A DNA stretch of 64,000 nt from Talpa occidentalis (Eukaryota; Chordata; Mammalia; Eulipotyphla; Talpidae). The notes below the pieces were generated by a model, which was not told the origin of the DNA, made no database searches, and saw only the letters and a program-made list of their open reading frames with translations. Made by a program: the position numbers and the translations under genes. Every line of letters begins with the position of its first letter. Within the stretch, counting starts at the first letter, position 1. The stretch spans positions 61,207,782 to 61,271,781 of the forward strand of contig NW_023601543.1 of the NCBI RefSeq assembly GCF_014898055.3, written 5' to 3'. Below, piece by piece: positions 42,661 through 54,792 of this stretch.

Positions 42661-43926
42661 AAGAGATGAATTTTGATCATGGGTTTATTAGTGTGGATTT
42701 TATTCCAATATCATTAATATGTTTCATATAATCAGCTGGACTTTTTATAAGTACTCTGTCATTTATTTTTCCTTTGGAACAAGAGATCATGCAAAAAGTG
42801 TACCCTATTAAACTGCAAAGGATAAAAGATCTTTACTTTCCATTTCAGAGGAATTTTGGTACATCAAAAATCTTTAATTACAAATATACCAGTCACCTTT
42901 AGTGACCCAAACAGCTTCCTCTTCCTGCTACACAAACATGAAAGACCAGAAAACCATCAGGTCATAGGTTCCCTGGCTTACCTTGGCCTGAAAAGTACAT
43001 GAACAAAGAGCTTCTGCACAGTTTAATAACAAGTAATTATGGACAGGAAAGAAAAGAGATAGTTCTCCTACATGAGAAAATGTTGAGCCTCCATGTGACT
43101 TTTTCTATATATTTGGAAACGTGTTCTCATGTGTGTCTCTTTAATAAGCAGAGCCCATCTAAGGCAGATTCCATCTGGACTTGTGCATTGCCATACTGCC
43201 TCCTTTTTTTTTTTTTTTTTTTTTTACATCTTTGTATATCCACCTTCTCAACCACATCTCTCTGCTCCCACCTTCATCCTGGGATGCCATTTTCTTGTTC
43301 AAAGGAGGTGTTGAGCTGGATCTTGATAGATAGGAGAATTTAAATTAGAAATGAATATGAGAAAAATCATGCAGGATATTTCGAGGACATCAATACCTGT
43401 AGGAGATAGTGGGCTCAAGCAGGCATGGGCAGAGGGAAAAGTGCAAAATGTAATGCAGGTCCTACAAATGCCTTGGGCCACCCTATACCTCCACATGGAC
43501 CAAGAGAGTGGGAATAATGTAGTGACTCCCTGCTGCTGAGATATAGCTGATAGTTCAAGTTTTTCTGCTATGTCACTCACAGTTGGAGAAAGCTCTTCAG
43601 AAAGAGGTGATCCCAGTGTGGAGCATCTTTTTTAGGGATGTTACTTTTATAGTTATGTAATTTTCTGAAACTAAATTGCCTAATCTGCAGGGAATTTAAC
43701 AAGATTGTTAAATTTATCATATTTAATGGAGCACATATTTTAATTAGTCCAGGGATGTAGTTTATGTACATTTAGAATAAATGGTCTCAATAAATCACAC
43801 ACAAGAAAAGAAATAAAAAAGAAAAAATGTCCTCAAAAGGGAACAGATAAATTTTAGGTAAAGACTGACTTATCGGTTACTAAGATAACAAACAAAGGAA
43901 TGAACATTGGTATCAGATACATTTTC
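42661..43926. other. Anonymous DNA with poly-T
   Basis: A T-run of about 23 bases at 43204-43226 could be the tail of a decayed antisense retroposon, but no body is visible. The 114-codon frame at 42999-43343 reads through the poly-T as Phe residues and is not credible as a gene. Confidence 0.4.
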
Positions 43927-44007
43927 ATAACATATTCTATTTTTTTATTATTTAAATTTTATTTTTATATTCCCCTTACAATTACAACCCCCTTATTTTG
44001 ACACCAA

Positions 44008-44038
44008 GCCCTCCTTTCCCCACTCCCCACCCCCCATA
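44008..44038 (-). repeat. G-rich polypurine tract of L1 3' UTR
   Basis: C-rich on the plus strand (CCCTCCTTTCCCCACTCCCCACCCCCC). It is the antisense equivalent of the tract at 35540. Confidence 0.85.
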
Positions 44039-44124
44039 GAGTGTCTCTGGTTCATAGTTGTTTGTTGATTTTGATATTTTCTTTCTTATAGTTATTCTTT
44101 TTCCTGCTCCCTTATTTAAGTTTC

Positions 44125-47100
44125 CTAGATTCCTGCTATGAGTGAGACCATCCGGTATTTTTCTGTTTCTTTCTGGCCTATTTCACTGAGCATGATCCCT
44201 TCCAGCTCCATCCATGTTGCTGCAAATTGCATGTGTTTATCTTTTTTGAATGCTGAGTAATATTCCATGGTGTATATGTACCACATCTTCTTGATCCAGT
44301 CATCTATTTTTGGGCATTTGGGTTGTTTCCAAAGCTTAGCTATTGTAAACAGTGCTGCTATAAACATAGGGGTGCAGGTACTCTTTGGAATTGATGTTTC
44401 TGTGTCTTTTGGGTAAATACCTAGGAGTGGAATTGCTGGATCAATTGGAAGCTCTATGTTTAATAGGTCCAGAAATCTCCACACAGCTCTCCATAGTGGT
44501 TGGACCAGTTTGCACTCCCACCAAGAGTGCAGGAGAGTTCCTTTTTCTCCACAACCTCGCCAACATTTGTTGTTGCTAGTTTTTTTAATATGTGCCATTC
44601 TCACTGGTGTAAGATGGTATCCCATGGTAGTTTTGATTTGCATTTCCCTGATTACAAGTGATGTTGAACATTTTTTCATATGCCTGTTGGCCATTTGCAT
44701 TTCCTCTTCAGAGAAGTTTCTTTTTAGCTCTTCAGCCCATTTTTGGACTGGATTATTTTCTTTGTTTTTGTTGAGTCTCATCAGCTCTCTGCAGATTTTT
44801 GTGATCAGTCCTTTATCATTAGTGTTGTGTATAAAAATGCTCTCCCAGTCCACCGCTGGGGTTTCTCTTTGTTTTGGTTATTGTCTCTTTTGCTATGCAG
44901 AAGCTCTTTAATTTGATGTAGTCCCAGTTGTTTATCTTTGCCTTCACTATCACTGCTTTGGGTGATGTGTCTGTAAAGATGTCTTTGAGGTGCTTATCAT
45001 GTAGTGTTTCGCCTGTATTTCCTTCTATGTGTTTTATGGTTTCAGGTCTTATGTCTAGTTCTTTAATCCATTTTGAGTTGGTTTTTATGCATGGTGTTAG
45101 GTAGTAGTCAAGCTTCATTCTTTGGCATGTAGCAACCCAGTTTTCCCAGCACTATTTATTGAACAAACTTTCTTTGCTCCAGTGCATATTCTTTGCTCCT
45201 TTGTCAAAGATTAGTTGACCACAAATCTGTGGGTTTATTTCTGGATTTTCTTTTGATTCCATTGGTCTGTGTGTCTGTTCTTGTTCCAATGCCATGCAGT
45301 TTTGATGATTATGGCTTTGTAGTGTAGTTTGAAGACTGGGAGTGTGATGCCTCCATTCCCTTCCTTTTTTTTTTTTTCAGGAGTGCTTTGGCTATTCAGG
45401 GATTTTGGTGTTTCCATATGAATTTCATCAATAATTGTCCTATTTCTTTGAAGAATGACATTGAAATTTTTATTGGAATAGCATTAAATCTGTATATTGC
45501 TTTTGGTAGGATGGCCATTTTAATAATGTTTATTCTTCCAATCCATGAGCAGGGGATTTCTTTCCATTTCTTTGTGTCTTCTTCTATTTCTTTAAACAGT
45601 GTTTTATAGTTTTCTTTGTATAGGTCCTTTACCTCTTTTGTTAGATTTATTCCCAAATATTTGATTTTTTTGTTTCGATAATAAAAGGGATTTTTTTTTA
45701 AATTTCTTCTTCTTCAGATTTATTGTTTGTATATAGGAAGGCTACTGACTTTTGCGTGTTGATTTTGTATCCTGCCACTTTACTGAACTGATTGATTACT
45801 TGAATTAGTTTTTCTGTGGCATTTTTGGGGTTCTCTATGTATATTATCATATCATCTGCAAATAGTGATAGTTTGACTTCTTCTTTTCCTGTTTGGATTC
45901 CTTGTATGTCTTTCTCTTGTCTTATTGCTCTGGCTAGGACTTCCAGTATTATATTGAAAAGCAGTGGTGAGAGTGGACATCCTTGTCTTATTCCAGATCT
46001 TAATGGGAATGCTTTCAGCTTTTTGCCATTGGGAATGATACTGGCTGTTGGCTTGTCATATATGGCCTTTATGATGTTGAGGTATGTTCCTTGTATCCCA
46101 TGAATTTCAAGGGCCTTTGACATGAATGGGTGTTGTACTTTGTCAAAAGCTTTCTCGGCATCTATTGATATTATCATATGGTTTTTATATTTCTTTTTGT
46201 TGATGTGTTGGATAACGTTGATTGATTTTTGGATGTTGTACCATCCTTGTGTTCCTGGCATGCATCCTACTTGGTCGTGGTGAATTATCTTATGGATACA
46301 TTGTTGGATTCTGATAGCTAAAATTTTATTGCGGATTTTTGCATCAGTGTTCATTAGGGAGATTGGTCTGTAGTTTTCTTTTTTTGTGTTGTCCTTGTTC
46401 GTTTTTGGTATTAGTGTAATGTTGGCTTCATTGAATGTGTTTGGTATTATCCCTTCTTTCTCAATTTTTTTGGAAGTGTTTGTGAAGGATAGGCACTAAT
46501 TCGTTTCTGAACGTTTGGTAGAATTCATTTGTAAGTCCATCAGGTCCTGGGCTTTTGTTTTTGGGGAGGTTTTTGATTATCATTTCAATTTCGCTGCTTG
46601 TAATTGGTCTGTTTAGGTGTTCTATTTCTTCTTTATCTAGCTTTGGGTGATTTTAGAGTTGTAGGAATTTGTCCATCTCCTCTAGATTGTTGAACTTGTT
46701 TCCATATAACTGTTCATAGCAGTTTCTGATTATTCTTTTGATTTCTGCTGTGTCCGCTGTGATTTTTCCTCTTTCATTTGTGACCCTGTTTATTTGTGCT
46801 TTCTCCCGTTTTTCCTTTGTGAGCCTGGCTAGGGGTTTGTCTAATTTATTTATTTTTTCAAAGAACCAGCTCTTGGTTTCATTGATCTTTTAGATTGTTT
46901 TTTTTTAGTTTCAATTTCATTTATTTCTGCTTTGGTATTTATTCTCCTACTGGTTTTGGGGTTTTTTGTTGTTCTTTTTCTAGATCTTTGAGCTTTGAGA
47001 TTAGGTTGTTTCTTTGAGTTCTTTCTTGTTTCTTGATGTGAGCCTCTATTGCTATATATTTTCCTCTTATTACTGCTTTTGCTGCATCCCATACATTTAG

Positions 47101-47540
47101 GAAATTGGTGTCCTCCTTGTCATTCAATTCAAAGAATTTTTTAATTTCTTCTTTGATATCCTTATTAGTCCAGTGGTCTTCCAGTAGTGTGGTATTCAAT
47201 CTCCATGAGGTAGGAGATTTTCTTGCCTTCTTTTTGTGGTTTATTTCTAGTTTGATGCCTTCATGGTCAGAAAAGATGGTTGGTATGATTTCAATCTTGG
47301 TGTATCTGTTGATGTTTGTCTTGGGTCCCAGTATGTGATCGATCCTGGAGAATGATCCGTGTGCTCTTGAGAAAAATGTGTACTCAGATTATTTTGGGTT
47401 TAGTTTTCTATAGATGTATGTTAAGCCCAAATGCTCTAGATCATTATTTAGAGCTTTAGTGTCTTTACTTATTTTTTGTCTTGTTGATCTATCCATTGTT
47501 GATAGTGGTGTGTTGAAGTCTCCCACTATGTATGTGTTTT
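44125..47540 (-). pseudogene. LINE-1 ORF2p pseudogene: endonuclease part, reverse transcriptase, C terminus
   Basis: Coding pieces in order on the minus strand: 47199-46850 (after the endonuclease), 46354-45698 (reverse transcriptase, with the FADD motif and a CPLSPLLFN segment), 45656-45396, 45417-45235, 45118-44819, and 44853-44125 (C-terminal, ending IAGI). Breaks between pieces are frameshifts or stops. One is at the T-run near 45368-45379, the same homopolymer that breaks the sister at 37570. It is not functional. About half the endonuclease and all of ORF1 are missing. Confidence 0.94.
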
Positions 47541-47562
47541 CTCTGATTTATAACATATTCTA

Positions 47563-47894
47563 AAGGAAGACTTCTAGGTTAAATTAGAATTGTTTTAATA
47601 TGTGATAGATAAATATGAGAAAACTAAGTTATAATCATTTTATTACATTTGTATTAAAAGATAGTTGCACTGAAAGATAATAATGTACTGCTAACAAACT
47701 AATAAGTGAATAAAGGGCCTAAATAAAGCAATATTTGATAATATAAAGGTACAAATGCAGTGGAATAAAAGATAAATATAACATTAGACCAATATAAAAC
47801 ATGCAGAAAAATAGTAGCTGCAAATTCTAGTAATGATATAAAAAATAAAATTAAATTAAACTTATTTTTAATTAAAAAATAAAAAATAAAAGAT
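47563..47894. other. AT-rich anonymous DNA
   Basis: Between two L1s, with no clear element. It may be part of the old sense L1 on its right, into which the antisense L1 could have inserted. Confidence 0.35.
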
Positions 47895-50430
47895 AGTTGC
47901 AACATCCTAAAATTGATAAAGAATATCTACAAAAAAACCCTTAGTGACATAATTCTTGAGGAGAAACTTGAACTTTTGCTTCAAGATATAGTACAAGACA
48001 AGCATGTCTGTCTTCTTTAATGATTCTTTCTAAATCCTGCTAGAAGTTGATGTAATAAGACAAGAAAAGGAAATAAAAGGTGTACTAATTAAGAGGAAAG
48101 AAATAAAACTTTCTCTGTATATATTGTGATTGTTTACATAGAGAATCCAAAATAATTGACCAAAATCTCCTGGACCTGTAAAGCAATTTTTGCAAAATTG
48201 CAGGAGACATATTTAATATATAAAGGTCAATTACGTTCCTATATGCCAGCAATGAGCAAATGGAATTTGCTCAGTACCATTTCATTAGCACCCCAAATAT
48301 AAGATACTTAGGTTTGAGTCTTACAAAGTATGTATAAGATCTGTATGCAGAAAACTATAAAACTCTGGTGTGTGAAATCAAAAATTAAACAAATGGAGAG
48401 ATATTTCATTTTCATGGATAGGAAAACTCAGTATTGTCAAGATGTCAGTTCATCCCAACTTGGTCTCTCTCTTTTTTTAAAAGATTTATTTATTTATTTA
48501 TACAAGAACCGGGGTATAGGCAAGATGCGCGGAGGGTGAAAGGATTCACCAGAGACAGAGCAGCGAACAGAACAGGCAGACTGATGAAATATACTGCTGA
48601 GGGGATTAGCGGGTGAGACAGGAGAGGTCTGCCATGCCATGTGGGACTCTCGCCAGCTGGCTGCAATTGAACTGGTGCTGCAGAGGCTAGGGAGAGCTTC
48701 ACAGTGCTGTGCTCAACTGCCTGTGCCACCAGGGTAGGCCCCAACTTTGTCTCTTGATTCAACACTATTCTAGTCAAAATACTAGAAAATTATTTTGTGG
48801 ATGGTGACAAAGGGATTCTAAAGTTTATATGGAGAAACAAAAAACCTAGAATAGCCAACACAATATTGAAGAAGATAAGTTAGAGGACTAACACTATCTG
48901 ACTTCAAGACTTACTATAAAACTACTGAAATCAAGACAGTGTGGTATTGGCAAAATAATGGATAAATAGACCAATGGACCGAAATAGAGAACCCAGAAGT
49001 CGACTCACATAAATATTGTCAACAGATCTTTTACCAAAAAAAAAAAAAAATAAAATAAAATAAAATAAAGAAGATAATACAGTGGAGTAAAGATAGTTTT
49101 TCTACAAAAGGCTCTGGAACAATTGGACATCTATATGCAAAAAAATTAATCTGATTTCATATACTTCACAAAAATTTGCTCAAAATGAATCCCAGACCTA
49201 AATGCAAAACACAAAACCTTAAAGCTCTTAGAAAATAACATAGAAATTCCAGATGAACTTGGGTATGACAATGACTTTTTAAATACAACACTAAAGACAC
49301 AATCTGTGAAAAAACAATTGATATGTTGGAGTTTGTTAAAATATAAAAATTCTGCTCTGTGAAAGAGAATAAGAAGTAACTCACAGAATGGAATTAAATA
49401 TATACAAAAGATATAGCTGATAAAGGATAGCTGTCCAAAATATAAAAGAAACCCTAAAACTCAACAGTAAGAAAACAAACCACTTTATTAAGATAGATTT
49501 AAGATAGACCTTAAGATAGATCTTAATATATACCTTACCAAGGAATATATATATAGATGGCAAGTAAGCATATGGAAAAATGCTCTATATCATATGTCAC
49601 CAGGTAAATGCAAATTAAAATAATAAAGAGATACCACTGCATACCTATTAGAATTCTAGGCCAAAATCCAGAACACTAAGAACACAAATATTAGTAGAGC
49701 AATAGGAATTCTCATTGATTGCTGTTCAGAATACAGTCTAGCCACTTTGGGAGACAGCTTACAGGTTTCTTATCCAACTAAACATACCATAAGAGCTAGC
49801 AATTAGACTCCTTTAGTATTTTCCTAAAGGATTTGAAAACTTATGTCTACACAAAAACCTGCACTTAGCTGTTTATAGTAACATTGTTTGCAATTACTAA
49901 ACTTGGAGACAACCAGTATTGCCTTCATTAGGTGAAAAATAAGAAAACTGGGGCATTTAGCACTAAAAAGAAATGACTATCAAGCCATGAAAAAACATGG
50001 AGATCACTTAAATGCATATTATTAAGTGAAAAAAGCCATTCATGCATACTGTATGATTCTAACTTTATGAAATTCTGGAATAGGCAAAACCATGGACAAA
50101 GGATTGCCAGGGTTTGGTGTGTGTATTTTTAGGGCAGTGAAAATGATCTTTATAATATAATAATGATAGACACGTGTAATTATACATTTGTCCAAAAGTC
50201 ATAGAATGTTCAACATTAAGAGTCAACTGTAATGCTAATTATGGACTTAGGTTGATTGTGATGTGTCAGTGTAGTCATCAATTGTAAGAAATGTTGCATA
50301 GTAGTGTGGGATGCTGATATGAGGAACAACATGGGTGGGGGCAGGGGATAGATGGGTAATATCTGTATTTTCTTCCAGTTTTGCTGTGAACCTTAGATTG
50401 CACTAAAAAAAACTTAATTAAAAATTGATT
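47895..50430 (+). mobile_element. Old LINE-1, reverse transcriptase to 3' UTR, sense
   Basis: It begins TGCAACATCCTAAAATTGATAAAG and continues through ACAAGACAAGCATGTCTGTCTTC and GACAAGAAAAGGAAATAAAAGG (RT domain, the same positions as 36960-37050), TTAGGTTTGAGTCTTACAAAG, GGAGAAACAAAAAACCTAGAATAGCC, GTGTGGTATTGGCAAAATAATGG, AGCATATGGAAAAATGCTC, and a 3' UTR ending with an A-rich tail near 50403-50430. All frames are broken. Interrupted by the SINE at 48469 and an A-rich run at 49036-49070. Confidence 0.78.
48469..48739 (-). mobile_element. tRNA-derived SINE, antisense, in old L1
   Basis: From tail to head: AAAAGATTTATTTATTTATTTATACAAGAACCGGGG, GGATTCACCAGAGACAGAGCAGCG, ATACTGCTGAGGGGATTAGCGGG, GAGGTCTGCCATGCCATGTGGGAC, and CTGTGCCACCAGGGTAGGCC. 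Target duplication CCCAACTTGGTCTCT / CCCAACTTTGTCTCT at 48454-48468 and 48740-48754. The interrupted L1 coding DNA resumes directly after it. Confidence 0.95.
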
Positions 50431-52254
50431 AAAATATTCATGTGTTCTTTCTGATTTTATCACAGTATAGAATGTGATAAATCAAGTATGTATAATACTT
50501 TATTTTCTTGCAAAGCAATTGGTATAATTGGTACCATTTTTCTATACTTTTAGATTGGATAAGTCATCAATACTGATGCAAGAATATTAAGAATATGTAA
50601 ATCTAAACATGGAGGCAGAGCTAAATTGAATTTAATGAGTAATGTTTTTATGATTTTTTTAAATTCTTGTTAACTCTGTGTTTCAAAATATATAAACCCC
50701 GGTATTACTCTACTTGTCATTGTCTGAGTAAAATTCCTTTGTGCTATAATTTTCTGAGAAGTTATTTTTTCAACTATGAACAGCGACTTCATTGTTATCT
50801 AGTTAATTTAAAATTAACATTTTTAAATTATAATTTAAGGCCTTTTATAAATAGTATAAAATTTATCAATAGGATTCTTTTATAAATAGTATATTGGCAT
50901 TATTAATGAACAATATTGGTTATCTAGAAAAATTTTAAGGAAATCAAACTGAATGCAGATGGAAAGGGCTAAAGTGGTCATTGAATATTAGTTTTAATTC
51001 ATATATTCTCAACTATATGTAAACATACTTGTCAATGTAGAAAAATTACTTATGTTTACAAAAGTGAAAAGCTAAAGTTTAAATTTTCAAATATTTCCTT
51101 AATATGATTATATACTGACCATTGTATTTTATTCACATATTTATTAAGAAATTTTATGTTTAAGTAAGAGGAAATACCAGTATTCAGAAAACAAAACAAA
51201 ATGACTTTGGAGCACTGTCTGTTTTGAATGTGAGGAAATAAAATGTTATTATTTGCTTTCAGCATATTCTACCCAGATGGAAGACAATTTTTGGCTCATC
51301 CAACCTGACTGTGCATTCTCAAGAGTCTGTTAATTTTTATGCCACTTTATCTTCTTTTGGGAATTCCACAACTGTAGCCCACTACAAACAAACTGACACA
51401 AAGAACTAAATTCCTAATGTTTATTATGAAACCACATATGAAGCAATAGTATTGCTACTATATGGATCTTTCTTGTTCTCAAACAATTGCACTCTCATCT
51501 GAGAACTATTATGATGTTGCTTTCCTCTGAGTTCAGACTTCAACTTCAGAAAAATACAACTAAAAAGGTGTTTTTGCATCTTAACCATCTTCATTGCTCC
51601 AGAAACAGCTGCTAGATAGCACCGAATGATTTCTCCTCCTCTTATAACCAAGCAAGTGGCACTCATGAGTAAAAGGGATGTTTGAAATAATTAGGTTTGC
51701 TTGGTGTGCTCATTATCTTTTTAATTGGTTCAACAGAATGGTAAGAGTTGCCCTTTACTGAGTGCAAAATTTGGAGCATACTGTCAAATCAAAGAAGCTC
51801 AACCTAACCTAGGTTAATTTTGTGTAAAACAAGTGCTACAATATAAGGATATTTTAATTGTGGTTAATCCTTTTAGTATATGAAGATTCCCACTTTTATC
51901 CTATACAAGGGATGGCATAAGATCAACTGACTTCAGAAAAAATTGTATTTACAGATTTAAAAATTCTTTTATTAGTGATCATGACATATATTTTATAGGA
52001 GAAATACTAATGTGCTATAGATTCAGCAATTCCTTTGCTTACCATAACATTTTTACCTTAATAATAATCAACTATGTCAGCATGAAGTGTTATGGGGAGG
52101 TTAACTGCTAAAATTAGTGAAAAACAAAGCTAGAGGTGCTTTATTAACATAAAATAAAGTAGATTTCAGAGCAAATAATATTAATAGTGCTGAAGAATAT
52201 GGTTACATAATGATAAAGTAGTCAACTCTTAATAAGTATATAACAATGCTAAAT
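50431..52254. other. 1.8-kb unique-looking AT-rich DNA
   Basis: No named repeat, RNA or gene. A 17-bp near repeat occurs near 50845 and 50880 (TTTTATAAATAGTATA). No frame above 80 codons. Confidence 0.4.
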
Positions 52255-52605
52255 ATTTAGGACAAATAAAAGAAACTGACCCCAAGGGCTACATGTTATG
52301 AGACTCTGGAAAAAGCAAATCTGTAGAAAACCTAAACAGATCTGTAGTTACCAGGGTTTGGGGCTTTTGGGGAGGAGTTCACCATAAAGCTGCTGTTTTA
52401 TCATTTCCAAAGGATGCAGATTGAGAAAGGGGTTGACGATCCTGGGTCAGCCCCAGAGAAATTTTGGGATAAAGACAAATTTCAGTATGATAGCACACTG
52501 GCAAATAGCTCTCTGTACTTTTGTGAAGATTCGTAGAGTTGTATAACACGAAATGTTTTAAACAATTAATGTGAATATATGCAAATTGAAAAAAAAAAAA
52601 AACAG
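52255..52605 (+). mobile_element. Old LINE-1 3' UTR-like fragment, sense
   Basis: CAGATCTGTAGTTACCAGGGTTTGGGGCTTTTGGGGAGGAGTTCACC is the family's 'AGATCAGTGGTTGCCAGGGGTTGGGG' segment. It continues GTTGTATAACACGAAATG and ends GCAAATTGAAAAAAAAAAAAAAC, a poly-A near 52589-52602. No coding capacity. Confidence 0.6.
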
Positions 52606-53704
52606 ATGCTGGGGAATCCCAGGTTGAAATGCAGACTGTGACTTATGATAATAATTGCATTTCAATGAATGACATCACTCTGTTGAGAGTGGGAAAGAAA
52701 GGAACTTCTGTAAAAGCTTTAGAAATAGTGTTTCAAATGTAAAGGCAAAGACTAAAAGAACTGTACATAAACACTGCTATGCTTGATAAATTTGTTTCTC
52801 TCAGAAATACCGGTGAGCTATTCCGAAACTACTTTACATGAATACTATGATTAAACAATGAGAACTTATTGTAGAATAGTATCATCATACTAGTGGCCAT
52901 GGGCTAAAAGTCTAGCTCATTTTAATATAGCCCATAAGGAAAGAACATTTTTTCGCTTCTAAGTGACTGGAAAAATCAAAGGAAAAATAATATTTCATGA
53001 ATCATGAAAATTTTTATGAGATTCAAAGCTGAGGAGGTATGGCTGAGAGCATATGATTCACAAAACCTACTATCTGCACCTTTACGGAAAAAATTTGTTG
53101 ACTGATTTAGTGAATAATAAAAGCCAGCTTTCTCACTGTTGGAAAAAGAAAGTTATAAATCAGCAAAGGTGAATGTCTAGAATAAAATTTATGCTGCTGG
53201 ATTAGTAAGAGACATCAGTATGAACTCATGTTTACTTTAATATACAAATAGATATGCAGAATGGTAAATATGTACATTTACCTGGGACCATATATCTACA
53301 TATGTTTTCTAGTTCTTTTCATTGAGAGGACTCCATTGTATTAAGTGAGCCTGTCTTCCATCCCTACTGTATATATTAACTATAAAGTGTATTTGACTAA
53401 AAAAAAGTTCAGTTAACAGCTCAAAAATATGATTAAATAGACCGTTGTCTAACAAAACCAGATCCTTAAAGACTGTTTGATTCAAAAGCAGAATCTGGAA
53501 AAGAAAGATTGAACCAAAACTGATCGAAGAAGGAATATTTTTATGTACTATATTTTAAAACTGTAAAATAATTAGCATCTCTAATAAAATGCTTGGCCTA
53601 TTTTCTGATAGCCCTAAATGAGATTCATAATTTCTGGGAAGTTCTTTAGCTTTCTGCATCAGTCCATCAGGCAAGAGGGTAAAGATATTAAACAGAGATT
53701 CTCT
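52606..53704. other. Anonymous DNA
   Basis: No named element or gene recognised. Confidence 0.35.
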
Positions 53705-54384
53705 TGTTAGACATTTAGGGCAGGGAGGGCAATACCTAAAGACAATTAAATGGGCAGTGATAGATACCCAGGATCCCAGGAAACAGTCGCAAAGCCCAGG
53801 GAGAGCCAAGGAACACCTGGAGGGGAGAAAGGCAGCCCCCCATCTCAACCCACATGCAGGCCCATAAAAACCTAGGAGAGCAAGATGCACTCCTAGAGGA
53901 GGAGGGATTCTTCAAAGTGTTTATGTCTTTGGGAGAGCAAACAATTAGCTGAGTGCCCACCCCAAGGGAAGGGCAGAGCTGGCTGACACCACTGCAGCTC
54001 AGACCTGATGCTCTTCCCGGTCCCAATCTACTGCCAGGACTGATAAAACTATACCTGGGAGTACAGTAGAAGGAGGAATGACTTAGAGACTGCTGCTTGG
54101 ACCCGTGAATGAACATCCTGGGAATGTCTGTGCAGTGAACCCCAGGAATGGTTAGAGTGAGCAACTTCTGCATCCCATTTAAGACAAGAGCCCCTGACAT
54201 TACCTGGCAATTGTTTTTCCAAGAGACTCTTACCACTTAGGGTCCTCTCCCTGGGTGTCCTTTGTTTCTCTCTCTTAATAAACTTTGCCTTTACTTCTGC
54301 TAAAGAAGTGACTATGAATTCTTCTCACACCATAGTCAAGGACCAAGGAACCTCAAAATTCAGGAACCCCAAAACCTGACAACA
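53705..54384 (+). mobile_element. Probable solo ERV LTR (gammaretrovirus-like, class I), sense
   Basis: About 680 bp, GC-richer than its surroundings, starting TGTTAGACATTTAGGGCAGG and ending AAAACCTGACAACA, so it has the TG...CA termini of an LTR. GGCCCATAAAAACCTAGGAGAGC at 53859 is a possible TATA-like promoter. CTCTCTTAATAAACTTTGCC at 54271-54290 supplies an AATAAA signal. This promoter, polyadenylation signal and short U5 layout matches class I ERV LTRs. The flanking 4 bp (CTCT / CTTA) do not match, so the duplication is lost or the edges are off by a few bases. No internal viral genes are nearby. Confidence 0.75.
54271..54290 (+). promoter_or_regulatory. LTR polyadenylation signal
   Basis: AATAAA within CTCTTAATAAACTTTGCC, at the expected distance (about 100 bp) before the LTR end. 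Confidence 0.6.
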
Positions 54385-54478
54385 CTTACTTGTTTGCTTA
54401 TTTTATTGTATTCTACTGAATAGATAACCTAACCCCTACTCATTATCCTATAGAAGACTTTAAGAAGACTTCTATCCT

Positions 54479-54775
54479 GGGCCTCCCCGGTGGCTCAGCG
54501 GTTGAGCGCTGGGTTGCGAAGCTGCCCGCAGCCTCTGCAGTGCCGGTCGATCCCCGGCTGCTCCCCGGCCACCGGAGGAGGGTCCCGCATGGAGCACAGA
54601 CCTCTCCTGCCGCCCGCTGCTCCCCTCAGCAGTGTACTTTGGTCCTTCTGCCTGCTCTGCTCCCCGCTCTGGCTCTGGTGAATTCTCTCACCCTCCCGCA
54701 CTTCTGACTGTACCCAGTGCATGTATAAACAAAACAAATAAATAAATAAATAATGCCTCTATTAAAAAAAAAAAA
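54479..54775 (+). mobile_element. tRNA-derived SINE, youngest-type subfamily with second tail
   Basis: Head GGGCCTCCCCGGTGGCTCAGCGGTTGAGCGCTGGGTTGCGAAGC, CGGTCGATCCCCGGC (one T missing in the B box), GAGGAGGGTCCCGCATGGAGCACAGACC, CAGCAGTGTACTTTGGTCCTTCTGCC, and CTGTACCCAGTGCATGTATAAACAAAACAAATAAATAAATAAATAATGCCTCTATTAAAA. The extra ATGCCTCTATTAAAA after the simple-repeat tail is shared only with the copy at 57396. Exact target duplication AAGAAGACTTCTATCCT at 54462-54478 and 54776-54792. Confidence 0.98.
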
Positions 54776-54792
54776 AAAGAAGACTTCTATCC

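Larger units (their letters stand above)
43940..47549 (-). mobile_element. Young 5'-truncated LINE-1, antisense, 3.6 kb
   Basis: One insertion bracketed by the exact 13-bp duplication ATAACATATTCTA at 43927-43939 and 47550-47562. Read on the minus strand, it begins in the ORF2 endonuclease domain (GTGGGAGACTTCAACACACC, the GDFNTP region), runs through the reverse transcriptase (FADD at 45851-45862) and C-terminal region, and ends with the 3' UTR and an AATAAAATTTAAATAATAAAAAAA tail. The 5' UTR, ORF1 and the first part of the endonuclease are missing. It is the longest L1 here. Confidence 0.96.

Noticed and set aside
42999..43343. A 114-codon frame with a hydrophobic segment
   Set aside because: The Phe run comes from a poly-T tract; there is no other support.
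53736..54236. A 166-codon minus-strand open frame
   Set aside because: It lies wholly within the GC-richer LTR on the opposite strand and shows no domain; long chance frames are common in such DNA.
53705..54384. A complete endogenous provirus
   Set aside because: Only one LTR is present, with no internal gag, pol or env sequence next to it.
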